A DNA stretch of 47,525 nt from Symbiodinium natans (Eukaryota; Sar; Dinophyceae; Suessiales; Symbiodiniaceae): NCBI GenBank assembly GCA_905221605.1, contig CAJNDS010002444.1:176240-223764 (forward strand), in the 5' to 3' direction. Shown one piece after another: positions 1 to 9,065 of this stretch. The notes beneath the pieces are model-generated. The model was not told the origin of the DNA, made no database searches, and saw only the letters and a program-made list of their open reading frames with translations. The first letter of the stretch is position 1. Each line of letters opens with the position of its first letter. The position numbers and the translations under genes are program-made.

Positions 1-420
1 ACACTGTACGGGCAAGAGCGAGGCAACAATCGAAGCTTTTTTCTCAAGTTTTCATTATGATTACACACTGGAGGGTCACCCTCTTTCCTTTAGGAGTTGC
101 CATTGGCTCCTCCGCAAAACACCACCACCCCCAAACCCTAAGCCCTAAGCCCTAAGCCCTAAACCCTAAACACTAAACTCTAAACCCTAAATCCGAAACC
201 CTAAACCCTAAACTCTAAACCATAACTTTGGAAGGAGGGCTCTAGGATCCCTGACTTTAGCGAGCTGCTTCTCAAAACCCTTTCTTTCAGCCCCAAAAGC
301 CTAAACCCCTACATCCTCAAGCCCTAAACCCCTAAACCTGAAGCCCCAAACCCGAAGCCCTAAGCCCTGTAGGCCAAAAAACCCGAAGCTCGAAGCCTAA
401 AACTCCGCACCATACCCAAG
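1..420. repeat. Telomere-type repeats with non-repeat islands
   Basis: CCCTAAA/CCCTAAG and degenerate variants occupy about 125-215 and 300-400. Islands 1-120 and 220-295 have no convincing gene, although 1-110 has an open frame. Confidence 0.7.
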
Positions 421-560
421 GCGTGCACCCCGTGGCAAACTTCAAGAAGAACGAGCGTGGCCGCTTGGCCGAGGAAGCGAAGCTTTTCTCAGAGCTCGCG
501 GGCTTCGGGGCTGGAAACTCCCAGGACCTAGCTCAGACCTCTTTTGTGACCGAGGCCTTC
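421..560 (+). CDS. Coding-like exon, unknown product
   Basis: An acceptor ACCCAAG at 420 opens a frame (2 nt, then GTG CAC CCC GTG GCA...) encoding HPVANFKKNERGRLAEEA followed by KLFSELAGF. Third positions are strongly G/C, like the identified exons downstream. The frame closes at TAG 564-566. A GT at 561 is the assumed donor; a GA at 528 is possible. It lies between C-strand telomere repeats upstream and mixed repeats downstream. I do not recognise the family. It could be an upstream exon of the RNF213-like gene or part of another gene. Confidence 0.5.
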
Positions 561-1294
561 GTGTAGAGTTCGGGGCCGAGGGAATTTGGTTCACCAAAGA
601 CCCTTGTCAGAAGGTTGTCTAGGGGGATTCACGGTACCTAACTGCTAAGACTTTCTGTCGCCAGAAGTCCCCAAACAACTTCACCCTGAACCCCCTACGC
701 CCTAAGCCCCGAACCCTAAACCCTAGACCCTAAACCCTAGGGTTTGGGCTTTAGGGTTTAAGGTTCTAAGCGCGAAGCCCGAAGCCCTCCACCGCCTATC
801 CGTGTCCTTCGCCTGAGTTGAGTTTGGAATTGAGCCTTTCGGGTTGAGGCTTTCGGGTTTAGGGTTTAGGTGTTAGGGTTAAGGGTTTGGGTTTCAAATT
901 TTAGTTTAGGGTTTAGGGCTTAGGGTTTAATATTACTAATCGTATTCCCTATGGTCCTTTTTGAAAGATACTCTAAAAAACCCAAAACCCTATTCTATTT
1001 CTTAAGGCCCCTTAAACTGAGTAGCTGAGTGAGCACAAGTTTACACTTTTTGGGATACTGTAGTCCCCTACGGAACTGAAAGTGTACACTTTTGGGGGGG
1101 CTTATGAACTCAGCAACTAAGAAGATGGACCCTAAACCCTAAACCCTAAACCCTAACCCCTAAAACCTAAACCCTAAACCCTAAACCCTAAACCCTAAAC
1201 CCTAAACCCTAAACCGTAAACCCTAAACCCTAACCCCTAACCCCTAAACCCTAAACCCTAAACCCCAAACCCTAAACCCTAAACTCCAAGAGAG
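561..1294. repeat. Mixed-orientation telomere repeats, intron-like
   Basis: CCCTAAA (705-740) meets GGGTTTGGG/TTTAGGG (740-925) head to head. The island at 935-1125 contains two copies of a GT(T/G)TACACTTTTTGGG-like motif. A long CCCTAAA array fills 1129-1285 and ends 10 bp before the next exon. Confidence 0.7.
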
Positions 1295-1378
1295 GCAAGA
1301 AAGGAAGCAGTTAGGTGCCATCATCGGCTGCAACATCATGAGCCTGCAGAAGGACTTCATCGGCCACTTCATCGACAG
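1295..1378 (+). CDS. Coding-like exon ending in a duplicated 24-bp segment
   Basis: The frame encodes QERKQLGAIIGCNIMSLQKD then FIGHFIDR, with G/C-rich third positions. The AG|G acceptor at 1294/1295 is chosen; AG|G at 1314/1315 is an alternative. The last 17 nt lie in a segment (1362-1385) that recurs at 1490-1513 with one mismatch. Splicing after the AG in the first copy, with a GC donor, to the AG in the second copy rejoins the frame exactly. C-strand telomere repeat precedes and G-strand repeat follows. Family not recognised; possibly an N-terminal part of the RNF213-like protein. Confidence 0.55.
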
Positions 1379-1506
1379 GCCAGCCTCTCGGGTTTGGGGT
1401 TTGGGGTTTAGGGTTTAGGGTTTAGGGTTTAGGGTTCAGGGTTTAGGGTTTAGGGTTTAGGGTTTAGGGTGAATGAAGTAGCCCAACAAGGCCATTTCAT
1501 CGACAG
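1379..1506 (+). other. 128-bp telomere-repeat intron bounded by a direct repeat
   Basis: It begins GCCAGCC (GC donor) and ends ATCGACAG (AG acceptor). The interior is mostly GGGTTTA repeat (about 1390-1470). A 24-bp direct repeat (1362-1385 and 1490-1513, one mismatch) spans both splice sites, so excision at the same point in each copy restores one uninterrupted reading frame. This is the structure expected of an introner-like insertion with target-site duplication. Splicing has not been shown. Confidence 0.6.
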
Positions 1507-1542
1507 GCCAGCCCTGAGGAAACCAAGCGGGACCTTTAAGAA
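1507..1542 (+). CDS. Coding-like exon after the 128-bp intron
   Basis: The frame continues from the preceding exon: G + CCA GCC CTG AGG AAA..., reading PALRKPSGTFKK. A GC donor (AA|GCAAAT) at 1543 is assumed; the frame stays open into CCTAAG repeat, so the end is uncertain. Family not recognised. No partner exon is visible until about 15.7 kb. Confidence 0.45.
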
Positions 1543-1589
1543 GCAAATCCGAAGCCCTAAGCCCCTAAGACCCCCAAAAAACCCTACAC

Positions 1590-1845
1590 CCGTACACCCC
1601 TACACCCCTACACCCCTAAAACCCCTACACCCCTAAAACCCCTAAAACCCCTAAAGCCCCTAAAACCCCTAAAACCCCTAAACCCCTAAACCCCTAAACC
1701 CCTAAAACCCCTAAACCCCTAAACCCCTAAAACCCCTAAACCCCTAAACCCCTAAACCCCTAAACCCCTAAACCCCTAAACCCCTAAACCCCTAAAACCC
1801 CTAAACCCCTAAACCCCTAAAGCCCTAAACCCTTAAAGCCCCTCA
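1590..1845. repeat. CCCCTAAA (8-bp) variant array
   Basis: About 255 bp of nearly pure CCCCTAAA with some CCCCTAAAA units. The 8-bp variant is homogeneous here, whereas arrays a few hundred bases away are 7-bp CCCTAAA. Confidence 0.9.
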
Positions 1846-1848
1846 ACT

Positions 1849-1940
1849 TGGGACATTATTTTAACAGTCTTTAATCGGGATTGTCGTTGGGGGTACTATG
1901 GTCCACTTTAAGGACTGTTATTCTGAAGGGAAACATCCCA
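1849..1940. mobile_element. Fold-back MITE-like element, copy 1
   Basis: Terminal TTGGGACAT... and ...AACATCCCAA, and inner AACAGTC / GGACTGTT, are inverted. It is related to 41814-41916. No coding capacity. Confidence 0.6.
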
Positions 1941-2885
1941 ACCCTAAACCCTAAACCCTGCACCCCTAAACCCTAAGCCCTGAACCAGAAGTCCCTGCGT
2001 CCGCCCAAGCTTCAGCCCCGAACAGCTCCTGAGCTCATGACGATAAAGTTTAGGGTTGAGGGTTGAGGGTTTCGGGTTTCGGGTTTAGGGTTTAGGGTTT
2101 AGGGTTTAGAGAAAATAAACCCAAGAAGGCCCTGTGAGGATTGAGGGTTTAGTGGTAGCGGAGGGCCTAAATAAAGGGGTGGAAGCTGAAGGTTTCGAAC
2201 CTTTCGGGGGGAGGGCGGGGGGGGTACCATAAACCCTAAACCCTAAACCCTAAACCCTATACCCCATACCCGAAGACCCTGAAGATAGACCCCAAATGGT
2301 AGGATCCCCTTGTCATGAGGTACCTCGAACATCGTAAACTCCATATCTATATGTGCTCGGACCCAGAGACCCAGAGCAGGCCCTTATTCCCTTGTTCCAG
2401 AAAAATGCAAAAATCCGTGAAGGCCCTAAAGAGCCAATCCAAGACCACAAAAACCCGATCATGACACCAAAAACCTTGTAAACACCCCAAGAGTCCTAAA
2501 CACCTTAAATTCGACCACTGAAACAGGAACTTGCAGAACTCCCTCAACCTGAACGACCTGAAGTTGGACAGGCGCGATGAGGGGGGGGGGGGTGGGCTTG
2601 GGATGAAACTTGCAGTCAGTCGTTGGGTTGTGGATTTAGAGTTGGCGTTTTTCTTTTTCCCAGTAGAAGTTGGTCAAGTGGTCAAGTAAGAAAGGCTCAT
2701 GCCTGCTTCTAGGTTTCGGGTTTTCCTGATGACCGCGCTAACCGAAGATCTGTGCATACCCTGAACACTAGCCCCTGAACCCTAAACCTCAAACCCTCCC
2801 CCCTCAGACAAGACCTGCCCTGTCGCAGGGACTGGTCGAAGGTGACCCACCAGGACGGCTTCTTACATTCAAGGGGCTCAAAACT
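1941..2885. other. Mixed region without a gene
   Basis: Short CCCTAAA (1940-1985, 2230-2260) and TTTAGGG (2045-2110) arrays. A polyG run at 2581-2592. A truncated copy of the GACCCAGAG...GGCCCTTATTCCC element is at 2358-2393. The remaining sequence (2280-2720) has no supported gene. Confidence 0.6.
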
Positions 2886-3480
2886 CGTACCTCCCCTTAG
2901 GCTTCCTTCAACAAACTCCGGATACGGCCCCAAAATTCTGCCCTAGACCCTATATTTCCCAATCCCTAAACCCTCAACCCTACATTCCCTTAAGGGGATC
3001 CTGACAAATGGTCCCCATGTGCAAGGGTAACAGCCATGGGGGTTGAAAGGGTGGGTTCAACCTTGGAGCCTTTTGAACCTGATAGGGTTTCGGGTTCAGG
3101 GGTTTAGGGTTTGGGGCTTCCGGTTTAGGGTTTAGGGATTCGGGTTGAGGGGTTTGGGGCTTAAGGTTGTTCAGGCTTGGGGGTTTGGGGTTTAGGGTTC
3201 AGTTTTTTTGGTTTGCGCGTTGCTTTCCCTGGCCCGCCCCTCGGTGGAGGCTGTTAGGGCCTATAGAGGTTTTAGGGTCGGTCTAGGGTTTAGGGTTTAG
3301 GGTTTAGGGTTTAGGGCTTAGGGCTTAGGGTTTAGGGTTTAGGGTTTAGGGTTTAGGGTTTAGGGTTTAGGGTTTAGGGGCGTGTGCAAATTCCTCGGAG
3401 TTGTTTTGGGAGGTCTCCGTTCTCATCATGGAAATCCCTTAGCAAAGGGTGTGTTTTGTGGCCGGGGGCGGGGGGGGGGG
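2886..3480. repeat. Segmental duplication, copy A
   Basis: Blocks starting at ACTCGTAC, GGTTTGCGCGT and GGTGTGTTTTGTG recur in the same order at 15142-15495, separated by telomere tracts of different length. Includes a TTTAGGG array at 3285-3380. Confidence 0.7.
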
Positions 3481-3490
3481 GGGTGTGCAG

Positions 3491-3595
3491 CTTAAATAGG
3501 GTCTATTTGGAAGCTGAGACTCGTGTTTTAAAGAGGAAATAAGGCCCCAAAACGTATACTTATTTACAAGAGACAACTTCCAAATAGACCCTATT
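3491..3595. mobile_element. Fold-back MITE-like element with perfect 19-bp inverted arms
   Basis: 3495-3513 is the exact reverse complement of 3577-3595 (AATAGGGTCTATTTGGAAG). The 33 nt at 3491-3523 recur exactly in inverse orientation at 13088-13120. No coding capacity. Confidence 0.75.
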
Positions 3596-3619
3596 ATCGT
3601 TTCTGGGGGGTCTGGGGCA

Positions 3620-5145
3620 AGGAATTAAATAATTTAAATAATTTAAATAATTTAAATAATTTAAATAATTTAAATAATTTAAATCCGAAAAGGGGGGGGG
3701 GGGAGGCCCCACCGGGCCCCCTCACCCTCCCAGAATTAAATAATTTAAATAATTTAAATCCTGAACACCCCTTTCGGATTTAAATTATTTAAATTATTTA
3801 ATTCTGGGAGGGGGAGGGGGCCCGGTGGGGCCTGCCCCCCCCCTTTTCGGATTTAAATTATTTAAATTATTTACATTACTTAAATTATTTAAATTATTTA
3901 AATTATTTAATTCCCCCCCACCCGGAATTAAATAATTTAAATAATATAAATAACTTAATTTAAATCCGAAAAGGGGGGGGCCAGGCCCCACCGGGCCCCC
4001 TCCCCCTCCCAGAATTAAATAATTTAAATAATTTAAATCCTGAACGCCCCTTTCGGATTTAAATTATTTAAATTATTTAATTCTGGGAGGGGGAGGGGGC
4101 CGGGTGGGGCCTGCCCCCCCCCCTTTTCGGATTTAAATTATTTAAATTATTTAAATTATTTAAATTATTTAAATTATTTAAATTATTTAAATTATTTAAA
4201 TTATTTAAATTATTTAATTCCGGGGGGGGAATTAAATAATTTAAATAATTTAAATCCGAACCCCCTTTGCATATTTAAATTATTTAAATTATTTAATTCC
4301 CCCCCTGGAATTAAATCATTTAACTAATTTAAATAATTTAAATAATTTAAATAATTTAAATCCGAAAAGGGGGGGGGGCCAGGCCCCACCGGGCCCCCTC
4401 CCCCTCCCAGAATTAAATTAAATAATTTAAATCCTGAACACCCCTTTCGGATTTAAATTATTTAAATTATTTAATTCTGGGAGGGGGAGGGGGCCTGGTG
4501 GGGCCTGCCCCCCCCCCCTTTTCGGATTTAAATTATTTAAATTATTTAAATTATTTAAATTATTTAAATTATTTAAATTATTTAATTCCGGGGGGGAGAA
4601 TTAAATAATTTAAATAATTTAAATCCGAACCCCCCCTTTCAGATTTAAATTATTTAAATTATTTAATTCCCCCCCTGGAATTAAATAATTTAAATAATTT
4701 AAATAATTTAAATAATTTAAATAATTTAAATCCGAAAAGGGGGGGCCAGGCCCCACCGGGCCCCCTCCCCCTCCCAGAATTAAATAATTTAAATAATTTA
4801 AATCCTGAACACCCCTTTCGGATTTAAATTATTTAAATTATTTAATTCTGGGAGGGCGAGGGGGCCGGGTGGGGCCTGCCCCCCCCCCCCTTTTCGGATT
4901 TAAATTATTTAAATTATTTAGATTATTTAAATTATTTAATTCCGGAGGGGGAATTAAATAATTTAAATAATTTAAATCCGAACCCCCCCTTTCAGATTTA
5001 AATTATTTAAATTATTTAATTCCCCCCTGGAATTAAGTAATTAAAATAATTTGAATAATTTAAATAATTTAAATAATTTAAATCCGAAAAGGGGGGGGGG
5101 AGCAGCAGGACCAGGCCCCCCCCCCTCCCAGAATTAAATAATTTA
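3620..5145. repeat. AATTTAAAT 9-bp arrays alternating with G/C-rich palindromes
   Basis: Tracts of AATTTAAAT (itself palindromic) alternate with modules of CCGAAAAGGGGGG, CCAGGCCCCACCGGGCCCC and CTCCCAGAATT, and their reverse complements. The composite repeats about four to five times in roughly 300-400 bp steps. Base composition changes abruptly from almost pure A/T to pure G/C. Any ORFs here are shadows. Confidence 0.9.
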
Positions 5146-5149
5146 AACT

Positions 5150-6030
5150 ATCGCGGCTCGATTTGGCCAAATTTTGCCGGGCAGCCTGCGGGCAAAATTT
5201 GGCCAAATCGGGCTGCTCTTCGTATGCCATGAGAAATGCGCGGCTCGATTGGCCAAATTTTGCCCGCAGACTGCCCGGCAAAATTTGGCCAAATCGAGCC
5301 GCGATAGTTTAAATGATTTCGGGCCTCCAGAAAGGCGCGGCTCGATTTGGCCAGATTTTGCCGGGCAGTCTGCGGGCAAAATTTGGCCAAATCGGGCTGC
5401 TCGTCGAACGCGATGAGAAATGCGCGGCTCGATTTGGCCAAATTTTGCCGGGCAGCCTCCGGGCAAAATTTGGCCAAATCGAGCCGCGCCTTTCTGAAGG
5501 CCCGAAATTGTTTAAACTTTCGCGGCTCGATTTGGCCAAATTTTGCCGGGCAGCTTCCGGGCAAAATTTGGCCAAATCGGGCTGCCCTTCGTATGCGATG
5601 AGAAATGCGTGGCTCGATTTGGCCAAATTTTGCCGGGCAGCCTCCGGGCAAAATTTGGCCAAATCGAGCCGCGATAGTTTAAATAATTTCGGGCCTCCAG
5701 AAAGGCGCGGCTGGATTTGGCCAGATTTTGCCGGGCAGCCTCTGGGCAAAACTTGGCCAAATCGAGCCGCGCATTTCTCATCGCATACGAAGGGCAGCCC
5801 GATTTGGCCAAATTTTGCCGGGCAGCCTCCGGGCAAAATTTGGCCAAATCGAGCCGCACCTTTCTGGAGGCCCGAAATTATTTAAACTATCGCGGCTCGA
5901 TTTGGCCAAATTTTGCCGGGCAGTCTGCGGGCAAAATTTGGCCAAATCGGGCTGCTCGTCGTACGCGATGCGAAATGCGCGGCTCGATTTGGCCAAATTT
6001 TGCCCGGCAAAATTTGGCCAAATCGGGCCC
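5150..6030. repeat. Hairpin satellite (about 10 units of roughly 90 bp)
   Basis: Each unit is GCGGCTCGATTTGGCCAAAT TTTGCC, a short CGGGCAG(C/T)CT(G/C)CGGG loop, and the reverse complement of the first arm. Linkers alternate between an ATAGTTTAAAT..TTCGGGCCTCCAG type and a CTTCGTA..GATGAGAAATGCG type. Open frames on both strands follow from the symmetry and are not genes. Confidence 0.92.
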
Positions 6031-9000
6031 CTGGACATTGAAATGAAATTGGTTTTTTAAATTCCCCGATGCTAAATCACGAGCCCGGGCCTCCCCCTCA
6101 ATACTAAATTGCGAGCCCGGGTCTCCCTTCTCTTCTCTTGTTCTCTTTTGAATCTCAAAATTTCCTTATTGAATGAAAAAGAAAAAGAAGAAAAGAGATA
6201 GGTAAAGACACTGAAGAGAGAGCTCCACTGCCTATTGTTTCATTCCCTTTCCTCTCTTTCTATGTGTTGTTTTCCTTGTCGTTTCAGAAAGCTAGCAAAA
6301 TAAGGGCAAGGGGGCTTCCTGAAGAGGAGAGAGGGCACCTATTTTTTTACTTATAGAGGGAAAAGCGAGAGACAAGGAAGGGAGAGATGATAGATAAAGA
6401 AGAGTGCTATCCGTCTCCTTGTTTATTGTGTCTTCTCTTCTTTTCAGTTCATCATATTCCTCTTTTTGGCCTGTCTCTTCTGCTCTTGTCCTTACCCTTC
6501 TCCTTTTCAAGTTCTTCCTTTTTCGTTTTTCTGTTTCGATAAGAAAGAGGGAAGGGAGAGAGAAGGGAGAGAGGATAGATAAAGAAGAGTGCCATCTTCT
6601 TTGCGCCTTGTTTTGTCTCTCCATCTTCTTTGTTCATCTCTCTTCTATTCTTTTCTTGGCTCTTCCCATTAGAATTGTGTTCCTTTTATCTCTCCTCTCT
6701 CCTTCTCTTTGCCTTCTCTTCTCCTGTTCCCCTTTAAATGACAAAAACACAAGAAAGGAAGAACAAGAGGGGAATGGAGGCCCTTTTCCTGAGTTCTCCT
6801 GTTGCAATGAATAAGGAAAAGAGCATAGGAGATAAGGAAGGGATTTGTGGGCGATGGAACGGGTGTCCTTTTTGATAGTTTTCTGCATCTTCAAGGAAGA
6901 AAAAAGGACACCCGCCCAAGAAGGAAAAGTAACATAAGAGATAGGGAGGAAATTGAAAAGCTCCTCTCTTTACCTAGTCATTCCCTGTCTTCTCTTCTTA
7001 TTTGTTGTTTTTCTTATTCGCTTCAAAAAGCAAAATGACAAAATAAGGGAAAGGCGATTTCCTGAAGAGGAAGAAGGGCGCCTACCTGTGAATAGCAAGG
7101 TTGATTTTTTCTAATTAGGGAGAGACTTGCCCCGCCTGAGCCTCCCTGGCCTGCTTGTTGTGGCCACATTCCGGTACAGTTGCGCTTCCAGAAAAATGGC
7201 ATCCTTGTTATCTCCTCTCACTTCCCTTTCCCTTCTCTCCTTCTGTTTCCTTCTGACTGATAAACCACAAGAAAGGAACTTGTATGATAAGGCAGTGGAA
7301 GGGTAAGCAGAGGGTGACTCCTGGCGCGTGGACCGGTCCATACTTCATCATACCCCTCTTCTCGGCCTATCTCTTCTGTTCCTTTCCTTACCCTTCTCCT
7401 TCTCATAGTTCTTCCTTTTTGTTTTNNNNNNNNNNNNNNNNNNNNNNNNNNNNNNNNNNNNNNNNNNNNNNNNNNNNNNNNNNNNNNNNNNNNNNNNNNN
7501 NNNNNNNNNNNNNNNNNNNNNNNNNCGATTTGGCCAAATTTTGCCGGGCAGTCTGCGGGCAAAATTTGGCCAAATCGGGCTGCTCGTCGTACGCGATGCG
7601 AAATGCGCGGCTCGATTTGGCCAAATTTTGCCCGGCAAAATTTGGCCAAATCGGGCCCCTGGACATTGAAATGAAATTGGTTTTTTAAATTCCCCGATGC
7701 TAAATCACGAGCCCGGGCCTGCCCCTCAATACTAAATTACGAGCCCGGGTCTCCCTTCTCTTCTCTTGTTCTCTTTTAAATCTCAAAATCACACCAAAGG
7801 ACCAAAGGAAGCTTCTTTTCCTTATTGAATGAAAAAGAAAAAGAAGAAAAGAGATAGGTAAAGACACTGAAGAGCTCCACTGCCTATTGTTTCATTCCCT
7901 TTCCTCTCTTTCTATGTGTTGTTTTCCTTGTCGTTTCAGAAAGCTAGCAAAATAAGGGCAAGGGGGCTTCCTGAAGAGGAGAGAGGGCACCTATTTTTTA
8001 ATTATAGAGGGAAAAGCGAGAGACAAGGAAGGGAGAGATGATAGATAAAGAAGAGTGCTATCCGTCTCCTTGTTTATTGTGTCTTCTCTTCTTTTCAGTT
8101 CATCATATTCCTCTTTTTGGCCTGTCTCTTCTGCTCTTGTCCTTACCCTTCTCCTTTTCAAGTTCTTCCTTTTTCGTTTTCTGTTTCGATAAGAAAGAGG
8201 GAAGGGAGAGAGAAGGGAGAGAGGATAGATAAAGAAGAGTGCCATCTTCTTTGCGCCTTGTTTTGTCTCTCCATCTTCTTTGTTCATCTCTCTTCTAGTC
8301 TTTTCTTGGCTCTTCCCATTAGCATTGTGTTCCTTTTATCTCTCCTCTCTCCTTCTCTTTGCCTTCTCTTCTCCTGTTCCCCTTTAAATGACAAAAACAC
8401 AAGAAAGGAAGAACAAGAGGGGAATGGAGGCCCTTTTCCTGAATTCTCCTGTTGCAATGAATAAGGAAAAGAGCATAGGAGATAAGGAAGGGAATTGTGG
8501 GCGATGGAACGGGTGTCCTTTTTGATAGTTTTCTGCATCTTCAAGGAAGAAAAAAGGACACCCGCCCAAGAAGGAAAAGTAACATAAGAGATAGGGAGGA
8601 AATTGAAAAGCTCCTCTCTTTACCTAGTCATTCCCTGTCTTCTCTTCTTATTTGTTGTTTTTCTTATTCGCTTCAAAAAGCAAAATAACAAAATAAGGGA
8701 AAGGCGATTTCCTGAAGAGGAAGAAGGGCGCCTACCTGTGAATAGCAAGGTTGATTTTTTCTAATTAGGGAGAGACTTGCCCCGCCTGAGCCTCCCTTGC
8801 CTGCTTGTTGTGGCCACATTCCGGTACAGTTGCGCTTCCAGAAAAATGGCATCCTTGTTATCTCCTCTCACTTCCCTTTCCCTTCTCTCCTTCTGTTTCC
8901 TTCTGACTGATAAACCACAAGAAAGGAACTTGTATGATAAGGCAGTGGAAGGGTAAGCAGAGGGTGACTCCTGGCGCATGGACCGGTCCATACTTCGTCA

Positions 9001-9065
9001 TACCCCTCCTCTCGGCCTATCTCTTCTGTTCCTTTCCTTACCCTTCTCCTTCTCATAGTTCTTCC
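5898..9065. repeat. 1.65-kb direct tandem duplication spanning the gap
   Basis: Sequence from 5898 onward recurs at 7526 (offset 1628), rising to 1650-1651 by small indels (for example 6401/8052, 6781/8431, 7081/8731). The interior is strand-skewed pyrimidine/purine tracts (CTTCTCTCC, AAGAAAGGAAG) with no supported gene. Confidence 0.92.
7426..7525. other. Assembly gap of exactly 100 N
   Basis: All N. It lies at the junction of two 1.65-kb units, where the flank re-enters the hairpin satellite, so true length and copy number are unknown. Confidence 0.99.

Noticed and set aside
5078-6060. Many overlapping open frames of 80-190 codons on both strands
   Set aside because: They follow from the hairpin satellite: the same LAKFCRAA/GQNLAKSS-type strings recur with the repeat period on both strands and have no independent support.
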